DNA of 27,749 nt from an uncultured Oscillospiraceae bacterium. Its GTDB lineage: Bacteria; Bacillota; Clostridia; Oscillospirales; Ruminococcaceae. Shown here piece after piece: positions 13,385 through 21,579 of the stretch; within the stretch, counting starts at the first letter, position 1, and every line of letters begins with the position of its first letter. The DNA is taken from contig CAJTSP010000021.1 in the NCBI GenBank assembly GCA_910578965.1, positions 1-27,749 on the forward strand, in the 5' to 3' direction. The notes beneath the pieces were generated by a model, which ran no database searches, was not told the origin of the DNA, and saw only the letters and a list, made by a program, of their open reading frames with translations. The translations under genes and the position numbers were made by a program.

Positions 13385-14605
13385 ATGGAAAAAATCAGGA
13401 TGGCTACGCCGCTGGTTGAGATGGACGGCGACGAGATGACCCGGGTGCTCTGGAAGCGCATCAAGGAGGAGCTGCTTTGCCCTTTTGTGGAGCTGAATAC
13501 CGAGTATTATGACCTCGGCCTGCCCCACCGGGATGAGACCCGCGACCAGGTAACCATTGACGCGGCTGAGGCCAACAAAAAATACGGCGTGTCGGTAAAG
13601 TGCGCCACCATCACCCCAAACGCCCAGCGGGTGGAGGAGTATAAGCTGCACGAGATGTACAAGAGCCCCAACGGCACCATCCGGGCTATCTTGGACGGCA
13701 CCGTCTTCCGCACCCCGATTTTGATCGATTCGGTCAGGCCGGCGGTGCGCAACTGGAAAAAGCCTATCACCATTGCCCGCCACGCCTACGGCGACATTTA
13801 TAAGGCCGCCGAGCTGCGGGTGCCCGGCCCGGGCAGGGCCGAGCTGCTTTTTACCGGCGCCGACGGGCGTGAGGTTCGCCAGGCCATCTATGATTTTGAG
13901 TGCCCGGGGGTTTTGCAGGGCAGCTTTAACAAGGATACTTCTATCGCCTCTTTTGCGCGTAGCTGTTTCAATTTTGCCCTGGCGCAAAAGCAGGACCTCT
14001 GGTTTTCGGCCAAGGATACCATCAGCAAGCAATACGACCATACCTTTAAGGATATCTTTGCCGAAATTTATGAGGCCGAGTATAAAGTGCGGTTTGAGCA
14101 GGCCGGCATCGAGTATTTCTACACCCTCATCGACGATGCCGTCGCCCGGGTCATCCGCAGCGAGGGCGGGTTTATCTGGGCCTGCAAAAACTACGACGGC
14201 GATGTGATGAGCGATATGGTATCCACCGCCTTTGGCAGCCTTGCCATGATGACCAGCGTGCTGGTGAGCCCAAATGGCTGCTATGAGTACGAGGCCGCCC
14301 ACGGCACGGTTACCCGGCATTACTATAAATACCTCAAGGGGGAAGAAACCTCCACCAACCCCATGGCCACCATCTTTGCCTGGACCGGCGCGCTGGCCAA
14401 GCGTGGCGAGCTGGACGGCAATGCCGCTCTGGTACGGTTTGCCCATACTCTGGAGGCTGCCTGCCTCAAAACCCTGGACGGCGGCGTGATGACCAAGGAC
14501 CTCTGCGGCCTGTGCGAAGGCGTTACCCCTACCCCGGTGTCCAGCGACGGCTTTTTGGCCGCCGTGCGCAAAAACCTCGAAGCCATGCTGCAAAAAACCG
14601 CATGA
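13385..14605 (+). CDS. icd: NADP-dependent isocitrate dehydrogenase (eukaryotic-like type)
   Basis: Oxidatively decarboxylates isocitrate to 2-oxoglutarate with NADP+. The 406-residue sequence follows the homodimeric eukaryote-like IDH subfamily rather than the E. coli type: VEMDGDEMTRVLWKRIKEEL at the N-terminus, CATITPNAQRVEEYKL, KSPNGTIRAILDGTVFRTPI (substrate Ser/Asn loop), ITIARHAYGD with the catalytic Arg equivalent to human IDH1 R132, GGFIWACKNYDGDVMSD with metal-binding Asp residues, and EAAHGTVTRHY with the NADP-binding loop. AAGGAGG at 13371-13377 sets ATG 13385. No citrate synthase or aconitase gene is adjacent. The 2-oxoglutarate and NADPH would feed glutamate synthesis. The stop overlaps the start of the next gene by ATGA. 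Confidence 0.96.
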   Translation: MEKIRMATPLVEMDGDEMTRVLWKRIKEELLCPFVELNTEYYDLGLPHRDETRDQVTIDAAEANKKYGVSVKCATITPNAQRVEEYKLHEMYKSPNGTIRAILDGTVFRTPILIDSVRPAVRNWKKPITIARHAYGDIYKAAELRVPGPGRAELLFTGADGREVRQAIYDFECPGVLQGSFNKDTSIASFARSCFNFALAQKQDLWFSAKDTISKQYDHTFKDIFAEIYEAEYKVRFEQAGIEYFYTLIDDAVARVIRSEGGFIWACKNYDGDVMSDMVSTAFGSLAMMTSVLVSPNGCYEYEAAHGTVTRHYYKYLKGEETSTNPMATIFAWTGALAKRGELDGNAALVRFAHTLEAACLKTLDGGVMTKDLCGLCEGVTPTPVSSDGFLAAVRKNLEAMLQKTA

Positions 14606-16260
14606 GCGCCCCGGTATCTGGCCGGGCCGGGGCCGGCATGCCTGCCCCGGCAGGCGGCAGGCGGCCCAAGCACGCCGCCCTTATGCGCCGCTGGCTGCCG
14701 CCGCTGGCCCTGCTGGCGGCCTGCGCGCTGGTTTGCCTGCTGGTGTTTTACCGACACGCCGGCCAGTGGATCGATTCGGACGATGCCTCCGAAATGGTGC
14801 TGGCGCATCAGCTTGCCGGGGAGGGCGGCCTCATCAGCCGCAATTGGTATTATTCTACCGAGCTGCGGGTGCTCGGCACCCAGTTGGTGCTCGCGCCCCT
14901 CTGCCGCGTCCTTTCCAGTTGGCACGCGGTGCGCATTGCCGGGCTTGCCATCCTTATGGCGCTTGTCACGGCCAGCTTTTTCTATTTTGCCCGAGGGGCG
15001 GGCCTTGGCCGCTGGGGCCTTTGGGCAGCGCCGGTGCTCTGGCTGCCGCTCAGCAGCGCCTATGCGCAGTACGTCTTCCAAAACCTGGGGTATATCCCCT
15101 ATATGGTCTATAGCTTTCTCACCTTTGGGCTGCTTTTCCGGCTTTGCCGCGCTGCGCCGGGCAGGCAGCGCAGGGTGCAGGGTACGGTGCTGGCCCTGCT
15201 CTCGTTTGGGATAGGGCTGGGCGGCGTGCGGGAACTTTTGGAGCTTTACCTGCCCTTGGCCGGCGGGCTGGCGCTGCTGGCCCTAACCGAGCTGCGGGCC
15301 CGGCGCATATTGCCCGGTTGCGGCCGGGGAGCACTGGGGGCCCTGCGCGGGCTCGAAAGCGCCCCGGCCCTTGGCTGGAGCCTGGTGGCGCTGGCCGGCG
15401 CATTGGCCGGCCTTGCCTGCAACAAGCTGGTTTTGCCGCGCTGGTTTGCCTTTGCTCGGTTTGACGATCTGCATTTTACCCCCTTGAACTGGAGCAATGC
15501 CCGGGCCATGCTGGGCGACCTGCCCGAGCTGTTTGGCTTTGTTGCCGGTGTGCCGGCGGTTTCGGCAGCCGCCCTTGGCAACCTCTTCAGCCTGGCACTC
15601 TGTGCCGGCAGCTTCTGGGCCGCGGCGTACATCCTGCGCCGGCCGTCCGGCTTTGCCTGGCCGGCGGTGGTGCTCAGCGCTTTCTTTTATGTGGGTCTTG
15701 CGGCCCATGCACTGCTGTTCCTTTTTACCGATATGTATTATACCGCCCGGTACAACATGCTCACGGTGCTGCAGTTTTTGCCCATCCTGGCTTTTTGTGC
15801 CCAAAAGCTAGAAAAAACCTCCCCGGCTGCGGCAAGGGCGGCGCTGGCTGCCTTTATGGCCGGTATGCTTTGCGTTTCGGCCGCGCAGTACGGCAGCATG
15901 CTTGCCACCCACCGCAACGGCGGGCGGCAGGCCGCGGCAAATTGGCTGGCCGAAAACGGGTACGAGGCGGGCTACGCTACCTTCTGGAACGCCAATGTGC
16001 TTACCGAGCTCTCGGGCGGGCGGCTGCGGATGCTCACGGTTGGCCGGTACGGCGAGCCCACCCCAGAAAGCATGGAGGCTTTTGAGCTCTACGATTGGCT
16101 GCGCCGCCGGGACGCCGACGCTGCCCCAAGGCCCGAAAACGCTTTTGTGCTGCTCTCGGACGAGGAGCTGGGCCGGTATGCATCGGTTGGCTGGGTGCAA
16201 GCTGCTCGGCCGGTGTACGAGGCGGATGGGTATGCCGTGCTGCTGCTGGCAGAGGGCTGA
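14602..16260 (+). CDS. Multi-pass membrane protein, possible GT-C-type glycosyltransferase
   Basis: A 552-residue protein with about ten hydrophobic segments (from residue 30 onward) and a soluble C-terminal region of about 130 residues. After the first helix comes GQWIDSDDASEMVLAHQL, an acidic Asp-rich loop in the position where GT-C lipid-linked-sugar glycosyltransferases keep catalytic acids, followed by NWYYSTELRVLGTQLV. This supports, but does not prove, a GT-C-like role in cell-surface glycan transfer. The start overlaps the icd stop in an ATGA arrangement, so its translation is probably coupled to icd; the in-frame ATG at 14638 is an alternative. The pairing with icd has no obvious metabolic reason. 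I cannot name the acceptor or donor. Confidence 0.75.
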   Translation: MSAPVSGRAGAGMPAPAGGRRPKHAALMRRWLPPLALLAACALVCLLVFYRHAGQWIDSDDASEMVLAHQLAGEGGLISRNWYYSTELRVLGTQLVLAPLCRVLSSWHAVRIAGLAILMALVTASFFYFARGAGLGRWGLWAAPVLWLPLSSAYAQYVFQNLGYIPYMVYSFLTFGLLFRLCRAAPGRQRRVQGTVLALLSFGIGLGGVRELLELYLPLAGGLALLALTELRARRILPGCGRGALGALRGLESAPALGWSLVALAGALAGLACNKLVLPRWFAFARFDDLHFTPLNWSNARAMLGDLPELFGFVAGVPAVSAAALGNLFSLALCAGSFWAAAYILRRPSGFAWPAVVLSAFFYVGLAAHALLFLFTDMYYTARYNMLTVLQFLPILAFCAQKLEKTSPAAARAALAAFMAGMLCVSAAQYGSMLATHRNGGRQAAANWLAENGYEAGYATFWNANVLTELSGGRLRMLTVGRYGEPTPESMEAFELYDWLRRRDADAAPRPENAFVLLSDEELGRYASVGWVQAARPVYEADGYAVLLLAEG

Positions 16261-16471
16261 CGCCTGCCCTGTTTTTGCCGCGGGGAGGGGGGCTTCGCAT
16301 CGGCCCTGCCGGCCCCTAAAAGAATCGCCCTGCCCCGGCCGCCGGCGCCGGTTTTGGCCGGTATGCGCGGCCGCCCCGGGACAATACCCTGAACGGCTGC
16401 TGCGTAAAAGGCCGGCCCGCCCCAGGCCGGGGAAGCCCTTAAACACCCCTTTGAACAGAAAGTGTGACTGA

Positions 16472-16954
16472 ATGGATACGAACCGCAAGCGCCTGCTGGA
16501 GGCAATCTGGAAAGCGCAGGACACCGCATACGACCTGATGTGCGAATACGATTCGCTGCCCCACCGCTACGGCGAGAATACCCTTTACCAGGCTGAGGCC
16601 CATCTGATCGACCTGATTGCCCTGCATCCCGACATCACCATTACCGACCTGGCCAATATCCTGCGCAAGACCCCCAGCGCCTGCTCGCAGATTGTGCGTA
16701 AGCTGCGCGCCAAGGGCTGGGTCGAGCAGATTCGCAACGAGGCCAACAACCGTTTGGTCAATCTGCGCCTGACCGGGGAGGGCAGGCGGGTTTACCAGGA
16801 TCACGCCGACTTTGATGCGCACAGCCAGAGCCTGACCTTTCAGCTACTGGAGGAGTTTTCCGAGCAGGAGCTGGCCGTCCATCTGGCCATCCAAAAGCGG
16901 ATCAACGCTGCCTATCAGGATGACGTGCGCCGCAGCCGGGAATATTTTTCCTGA
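16472..16954 (+). CDS. MarR-family transcriptional regulator
   Basis: A 160-residue winged-helix regulator. The core (about residues 40-115) has the typical order: LYQAEAHLIDLIALHPDIT, ITDLANILRKTPSACSQIVRKLRAKGWVEQI (helix-turn-helix), and the wing NEANNRLVNLRLT, with helical dimerisation arms at both ends. Two cysteines are visible, one in DLMCEYD of the N-terminal helix and one in the recognition region (SACSQ), so thiol or oxidant sensing is possible. The ribosome site is weak (GAAAG, about 10 nt before ATG). It sits upstream of an APC permease, a C-S lyase and a redoxin; a palindrome on the permease promoter is its likely operator. A strong terminator follows, so it is transcribed apart from those genes. 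Confidence 0.9.
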   Translation: MDTNRKRLLEAIWKAQDTAYDLMCEYDSLPHRYGENTLYQAEAHLIDLIALHPDITITDLANILRKTPSACSQIVRKLRAKGWVEQIRNEANNRLVNLRLTGEGRRVYQDHADFDAHSQSLTFQLLEEFSEQELAVHLAIQKRINAAYQDDVRRSREYFS

Positions 16955-17029
16955 GGAGGGCTGTGCCGCGGAGGGCGGCCTTTTGGGGCCCGGGCTGCGG
17001 CCCGTGCAAGCTGTTTTTGATATCCCAAG

Positions 17030-17069
17030 GGCGGGAAGCCGGGCCATAGGCCCGGCTTCCCGCCTTTTT
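17030..17069 (+). terminator. Intrinsic terminator after marR
   Basis: Sixteen-bp perfect stem, 17030-17045 with 17049-17064, loop ATA, followed by five T at 17065-17069. A weaker GC-rich stretch lies between the stop codon and this hairpin. Confidence 0.9.
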
Positions 17070-17186
17070 GCATTTTCAGAAAGGCGGCAGAGAAGGGGCG
17101 CGGGCCGGGCCGCTCCAAGATACATTGATCTTAAACAAAAAATGGCCGTTGGTTTTGTACAAAGCATAAAAACCGACTAAATTTAC

Positions 17187-17243
17187 TTGACGTATACAGG
17201 TTTTTGCTATATTATTAAGTCACTTAAATATTTAGTAAGTTAA
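17187..17243 (+). promoter_or_regulatory. Promoter with palindromic MarR-type operator
   Basis: TTGACG at 17187-17192 and TATTAT at 17210-17215 (17-bp spacer) form the promoter; TGCTATATT at 17205-17213 is an overlapping extended -10. The palindrome TTAAGT-C-ACTTAA at 17215-17227 covers the start site, and a related imperfect site (TTTAGTAAGTTAA, 17231-17243) lies 16 bp on, centre to centre. The nearby MarR protein is the natural candidate to bind here as a repressor. The region is far more AT-rich than its surroundings. Confidence 0.7.
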
Positions 17244-17270
17244 ATTTGCAGCAGCTAAATTTTTGGGTGC

Positions 17271-17318
17271 GGCGGCATGGATGAAACGTATGCGGCGTTG
17301 TGTTTTGGCCATGCCGCC
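17271..17318 (+). promoter_or_regulatory. Leader hairpin of the permease transcript
   Basis: GGCGGCATGG at 17271-17280 pairs perfectly with 17309-17318 across a 28-nt loop. It lies in a 5' leader of roughly 190 nt. I did not recognise a known riboswitch; a 19-codon frame starts in the first arm (17277) but lacks a ribosome site. Confidence 0.4.
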
Positions 17319-17411
17319 CGGGGACGGCCGGCTTAAACAGGGGGGCATACCCACTGCTTCAGCAGACAGGGCCCTAAAAGGCCCCGGATACTTATATAGG
17401 AGGAATCGACT

Positions 17412-18737
17412 ATGAAAGGGAAATTGAAGCTGTTTGACCTCATATCCATCGGCGTTGGCTCGATCATCGGCGCTGGCATTTTTTCCATGCTGATGAGCGG
17501 CATGGCCATGACCGGCCGCAGTATCGGGCTGGCGCTCGTATTTGCAATGGCCATTACCCTGCTGCAGTCGGTGCGCAGCCTGTTCATGTCCTCGATGTTT
17601 GCGCTGGACGGCGGGCTTTATGCCCAGCAGGCACTTATCCTGCCGCCCATCTTTACCGGCATTACGGCCATTATCTTTGTGGTGTCCAACTTTTCGTTTT
17701 CGGTGTTCGGCATCTCGATTGCCCAGTACCTGGCCCAGCTAATCCCTGCGCTGGCGCCCTACACCACCCCCATTGGGGTCATAATCCTGACCCTGTTTTT
17801 CCTGATGACCGTGCGCGGCATCGGCTTTTTGGCAAAAATCCAGAATATCATGATTGTGCTGATGTACGCGGCGCTAGTCCTGTTCATCGTTTTTGGCCTG
17901 GCCAAGGGCGGCAGCGCCGAGGCAGCCGCCACCCCCTACTTTGCGGCCGGCCCGATGGGCTTTATGATGGCGGTCGCCATTATGAGCTTTACCTGCAACG
18001 GGGCCACCAATGTCATCAATCTTTCGGCAGACTGCGCCAACCCCAAGCGGGACATTCCCACAGCTTTCCTGCTGTCGGGCGGTATTGCGGCCCTGATCTA
18101 CTTTTTGCTGGGCCATGTTGCGGCCGGCGTGGTGCCCTTTGAACAGGCCGGCTCCTCTACCCTGGGCTCGGTGGCCCAGCAGATCATGCCTGCCGGGCTG
18201 TATGTTTTCTTTGTGGTGGGAGGCGCTATCTTCGCGCTGGCGACCAGCCTGCTGGGCGGTATCTCGGCCATCAGCGCGCCCATTGTGGCGGGTGCCGAAG
18301 ACGGCTGGCTGCCCAAGTCGCTGACAAAGCGCACCCAAAACGGCTGCCCCTGGGTGTTTATGCTGGTGATGTACCTGGTGGCGGCTATCCCCGCGATCTT
18401 CAGCTTTTCGCTGGATACCATCGTTTCGTTTATCCTGGTGCCGGGCATGTTCGTTAACATCGTCACCGTCTGCCTGTCCTTCAAGCTGCCTCACAAGTAC
18501 CCTGAGGCCTGGGCAAACTGCGGGCTGCACTGCCCCTACTGGCTCTACTGCCTGCTGCTGGTGCTGTCGATGCTGGCCTCGTTGATTACTGCCGTTTTCT
18601 CGCTGCTGGGCCTGGACGCTGTGGGGCTTATCGGAAACCTGGTTATCACGGTTTTCCTTTTTGGCTTTTCGTACTGGAGGCTCAAGAGCGGCAAGGTGCA
18701 GATCCACAGTGTCGATTCGGTCAAACAGGAGCAATGA
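17412..18737 (+). CDS. APC-superfamily amino acid permease
   Basis: A 441-residue membrane protein with about 12 helices. The first helix carries the APC signature GVGSIIGAGIF (about residues 15-25), the unwound substrate-binding segment. Helix 6 region SFTCNGATNVINLSADCANPKRDIP matches the second conserved stretch with its following cytoplasmic loop. AGGAGGA at 17398-17404, 7 nt before ATG, is strong. It probably imports an amino acid by proton or cation symport or by exchange. Linked to the C-S lyase 81 nt downstream, its substrate may be a sulfur amino acid such as cystathionine, cystine or an S-conjugate; that is inferred from context only. Transcription starts at the promoter at 17187, under likely MarR control. 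Confidence 0.9.
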   Translation: MKGKLKLFDLISIGVGSIIGAGIFSMLMSGMAMTGRSIGLALVFAMAITLLQSVRSLFMSSMFALDGGLYAQQALILPPIFTGITAIIFVVSNFSFSVFGISIAQYLAQLIPALAPYTTPIGVIILTLFFLMTVRGIGFLAKIQNIMIVLMYAALVLFIVFGLAKGGSAEAAATPYFAAGPMGFMMAVAIMSFTCNGATNVINLSADCANPKRDIPTAFLLSGGIAALIYFLLGHVAAGVVPFEQAGSSTLGSVAQQIMPAGLYVFFVVGGAIFALATSLLGGISAISAPIVAGAEDGWLPKSLTKRTQNGCPWVFMLVMYLVAAIPAIFSFSLDTIVSFILVPGMFVNIVTVCLSFKLPHKYPEAWANCGLHCPYWLYCLLLVLSMLASLITAVFSLLGLDAVGLIGNLVITVFLFGFSYWRLKSGKVQIHSVDSVKQEQ

Positions 18738-18818
18738 GCCCGTATCCCGCCAACGGCTTGTGTGCGGCGTGCAGAGGGTGTATCATGGACGAAAAAAGAA
18801 AGGTGTGTGCTGATTTTT

Positions 18819-20027
18819 ATGAAATATGATTTTACCACCGTAATGGACCGCCTGGGCAAGGACGCCATGGCGGTGGACCTTGTGGGCAAATATCCCGGTT
18901 TTATGCCGGCCCCGCGCGAGGGGCTGGACATCATCCCCATGTGGGTGGCGGATATGAACTTCCCGGTGGCGCCTACCATCCAGGAGGCGATCATCCAGCG
19001 GGCGCAGCATCCGGCGTTCGGCTATTTTATGCCGACCGACGAGTACTTTGACTCGATCATCCGCTGGCACGAGGCCCGCAACGGGGTTACCGGCCTGGCC
19101 CGCGAGCATATCGGCTATGAAAACGGCGTTTTGGGTGGGGTGATCAGCGCACTGAACGTTATGTGCTCCCGCGGAGACAGCGTGCTGCTGCACTCGCCTA
19201 CCTATATCGGCTTTACCATGAGCCTTACCAACAACGGCTATGACATTGTGCATTCACCGCTGGTGCAGGACGAAAACGGCGTTTGGCGCATGGATTTTGC
19301 CGATATGGAAAAGAAGATCGTGGATAAGAAAATCCACGCTGCGGTGTTCTGCTCGCCCCACAACCCCTGCGGCCGCGTCTGGGAAAAATGGGAGCTTGAG
19401 CAGGCGATGGAGCTGTTCAAAAAGCACGATGTGATGGTGGTGTCGGATGAGATCTGGTCAGACATCATCCTTGCCGGCCACAAGCATGTCCCTACCCAGA
19501 GCGTCAGCGATTGGGCTCATGACCACACGGTAGCGGTGTATGCCCCTTCCAAAACCTTTAATCTTGCGGGCCTGGTGGGCAGTTACCATATTATCTACAA
19601 CAAGGCTCTGCGGGAACGGGTCGAGAAGGAGTCCTCGCTGCCGCACTACAACGATATGAATGTATTGTCGATGCACGCCCTCATCGGGGCCTACCGGCCC
19701 GAGGGCTGCGAATGGGTGGATGAGCTGTGCCAGACCATTACCGGCAATATCGACTTTGCCTGCGAGTTTATCCGTACCCGTTTTGAGGGGGTCCGGGTGG
19801 CAAAGCCCGAGGGTACCTACATGCTCTTTTTGGACTGTACAGAATGGTGCAAGGCTCACGGAAAGACCCTGGACGAGCTGCAAAATGCCGGCTGGGAGGT
19901 GGGCGTCTACTGGCAGGACGGCCGGCAGTTCCACGGCCCGTGCCATCTGCGCATGAACCTGGCCCTGCCGCTTTCCCGTGTGCAGGAGGCCTTTGACCGG
20001 CTGGACAGGTACGTTTTCAACGCCTGA
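18819..20027 (+). CDS. MalY/PatB-family PLP-dependent cystathionine beta-lyase
   Basis: A 402-residue fold-type I PLP enzyme of the MalY/PatB group, which cleaves C-S bonds of cystathionine or cysteine S-conjugates to a thiol, pyruvate and ammonia. Landmarks are IIPMWVADMNFPVAP near residue 38, FGYFMPTDEY, VLLHSPTYIGF, SPHNPCGRVW at 179-188, the cofactor Asp in VSDEIWSDIIL (D210) and Schiff-base K245 in APSKTFNLAGLVGSY. The MWVADMDF-like motif separates this group from ordinary aminotransferases. The start chosen is ATG 18819, where homologs begin; its GAAAGG site is 15 nt away, so GTG 18807 is an alternative. It lies between the permease and a peroxiredoxin-like gene, in one transcription unit by spacing. 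MalY can also act as a regulator in E. coli; there is no evidence for that here. Confidence 0.92.
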   Translation: MKYDFTTVMDRLGKDAMAVDLVGKYPGFMPAPREGLDIIPMWVADMNFPVAPTIQEAIIQRAQHPAFGYFMPTDEYFDSIIRWHEARNGVTGLAREHIGYENGVLGGVISALNVMCSRGDSVLLHSPTYIGFTMSLTNNGYDIVHSPLVQDENGVWRMDFADMEKKIVDKKIHAAVFCSPHNPCGRVWEKWELEQAMELFKKHDVMVVSDEIWSDIILAGHKHVPTQSVSDWAHDHTVAVYAPSKTFNLAGLVGSYHIIYNKALRERVEKESSLPHYNDMNVLSMHALIGAYRPEGCEWVDELCQTITGNIDFACEFIRTRFEGVRVAKPEGTYMLFLDCTEWCKAHGKTLDELQNAGWEVGVYWQDGRQFHGPCHLRMNLALPLSRVQEAFDRLDRYVFNA

Positions 20028-20063
20028 CCAGGCGGTGCGCACCAAAAAGATGAGGAGGCTGTT

Positions 20064-20609
20064 ATGCCAAGACTGAGCGTAGGCGACCGGATGCCCGATT
20101 TTTTCTTTGATACCCCCTTTGAGGCCGGCCGCACCCTCGCGCAGACGGCGGCCCGGGTCCGGGGCAAGACCGCGCTGGTCTTTCTGCGCTACTATGGCTG
20201 CCCGCTGTGCCAGTACGACATGCACCGTTATGCCGAGGCCCATGAACAGCTCACCGCCGGCGGCGGACAGATGCTGGTGGCATTGCAGTCCGCGCCCGAG
20301 CAGTTGGCCGGGCAGCTACAGCCGGGCCAGTTGCCCTATGAGATCATCTGCGACCCGCAGCAGGCCCTTTACAGGCAGCTTGCCATCGCCCCGGCCGCCT
20401 CCCAAAAGGAGCTGGCCGGCCTGGGTACCCTGTTCAAGCTTGCCAAGGCCCGGGCTGCCGGCTACCGCCACGGCGCCTACGAGGGCGAGGAGCTGCAGTT
20501 GCCCGCCGTCTTTGTGCTGGACCGTGCGCTGCAGCTTACCGCCGTACACTACGGGGCCAGGGTGGACGATCTGCCCGGCCCGAAGGAGCTGGCAGGGCTG
20601 CTGAGATAA
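20064..20609 (+). CDS. Peroxiredoxin-like (AhpC/TSA redoxin fold) protein
   Basis: A 181-residue thioredoxin-fold protein. It opens with LSVGDRMPDFFFDTPF, the usual AhpC/TSA entry strand, and has the active-site region LVFLRYYGCPLCQYDMHRY at about residues 47-65. The CPLC pair is an atypical active site: classical peroxiredoxins have PxxxTxxC, so this is closer to the redoxin/PRX-like group and may work as a peroxidase or thiol-disulfide reductase. No signal peptide is present, so it is cytoplasmic. GAGGAGG 5 nt before ATG is strong. It follows the C-S lyase by 36 nt and ends in an intrinsic terminator, so it closes the operon. Protection against thiol- or sulfide-linked oxidants is a plausible role. 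Confidence 0.82.
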   Translation: MPRLSVGDRMPDFFFDTPFEAGRTLAQTAARVRGKTALVFLRYYGCPLCQYDMHRYAEAHEQLTAGGGQMLVALQSAPEQLAGQLQPGQLPYEIICDPQQALYRQLAIAPAASQKELAGLGTLFKLAKARAAGYRHGAYEGEELQLPAVFVLDRALQLTAVHYGARVDDLPGPKELAGLLR

Positions 20610-20668
20610 GGCCGGCCCGGCCGCCGCTGGATACCCTTTGTAAAGAAACCGTAAAAATTGCCTCAAAA

Positions 20669-20708
20669 GCACCGCCCGGCCGGCAAGACGGCACGGGCGG
20701 CGCTTTTT
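20669..20708 (+). terminator. Intrinsic terminator of the permease/lyase/redoxin operon
   Basis: Ten-bp stem with one mismatch, 20669-20678 with 20694-20703, 15-nt loop, followed by five T at 20704-20708. Confidence 0.8.
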
Positions 20709-20713
20709 GCCGG

Positions 20714-20769
20714 TTGACCTCAAACGTGAACATCTGTATACTATTCGTGGCGGCAGTATGGTATACTAT
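20714..20769 (+). promoter_or_regulatory. TetR-operon promoter with repeated GTATACTAT
   Basis: TTGACC at 20714-20719 and TATACT at 20737-20742 (17-bp spacer) form one promoter. A second extended -10, TGGTATACT, lies at 20759-20767. GTATACTAT occurs at 20736-20744 and 20761-20769, exactly 25 bp apart, and ATACT/AGTAT (20738-20742, 20755-20759) form an inverted pair between. The TetR protein encoded next may bind these. Confidence 0.65.
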
Positions 20770-20880
20770 ATATGCCGCGCGGCGGCCCGGCCGCCATGCG
20801 GCGAGCCGGGCCCGTTACGGCGCGGCCAAACCTGCGTTTTGGCTGCCGTAGAAGGCCATTTCGCAAAAGGAGGCACCCCT

Positions 20881-21579
20881 ATGCCCCAGACCCTCAAGCA
20901 GTCGGTGCGTGCCCGCATTTTACAGGCAGCCGAGGCCCTTTTATATGAAAAAGGCCCCGCCGGGGCTACCATGCGGGATATTGCCGGTGCGGCGGGGGTT
21001 ACCCCGGGCAACCTGTACCGTTACTATCCCGGCAAGGAACAGCTTTTAGCCGCCATTACCCGGCCGGTGCTGGAGGGTCTTGCCGAGCTGGTGCGCCGTC
21101 ACGCCGGCCAGGCCCTTACCCTGGGGGATCACAGCCTGCGCCTGCCGCTGCCTCCCGGCCCGGCCGGGGCCGAGCGGCTACGAAACGAGCTGTACGCCCG
21201 GCTTGCCCCGGCTTTGGAGGACCTTTGCCGGCTGGAGGAGGCCTATCCCCGCCCCATGTGGATTCTCTGCCGGGCCGACACGGTGAACGGCGCGCTGTTA
21301 AGTTGGTTTTATGCCATCATCCGGCAGGCCCTTGCGCTGCTGCTGCGCCCCGGTGCGGTAGACGGGGCGTTTTTAGAGCGGCTGGCGGCTATGGAGGGGC
21401 AGTCCTTCTGCCAGGGGGTGGTAGAGCTGCTGCGCCAGCACCGCGGCCTGGACGATGAAAACCGCGCGTTGCTTATCCGCTGCTATCTTACGGTTCATCT
21501 GGAGGGCCTCGCGGCCCTCATTCGCGCCGGCCTTGCGACCGGGGGCATCCTGCCCGGGGAGGAACACGACCATGCCTGA
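20881..21579 (+). CDS. TetR/AcrR-family transcriptional regulator
   Basis: A 232-residue regulator. The N-terminal helix-turn-helix spans about residues 8-55: RARILQAAEALLYEKGPAGATMRDIAGAAGVTPGNLYRYYPGKEQLL, very typical of TetR proteins. The C-terminal ligand and dimerisation domain is variable, as usual, so the inducer is unknown. AAAGGAGG at 20866-20873, 7 nt before ATG 20881, sets the start; the frame is open upstream to 20707 but that is promoter sequence. The last 8 bases overlap the adaptor gene of the RND pump, so regulator and pump are co-expressed and the protein most likely represses its own promoter until a pump substrate binds. Confidence 0.92.
   Translation: MPQTLKQSVRARILQAAEALLYEKGPAGATMRDIAGAAGVTPGNLYRYYPGKEQLLAAITRPVLEGLAELVRRHAGQALTLGDHSLRLPLPPGPAGAERLRNELYARLAPALEDLCRLEEAYPRPMWILCRADTVNGALLSWFYAIIRQALALLLRPGAVDGAFLERLAAMEGQSFCQGVVELLRQHRGLDDENRALLIRCYLTVHLEGLAALIRAGLATGGILPGEEHDHA

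Noticed and set aside
17277..17336. 19-residue leader peptide in the permease 5' leader.
   Set aside because: No Shine-Dalgarno sequence, and its start is buried in the hairpin arm.
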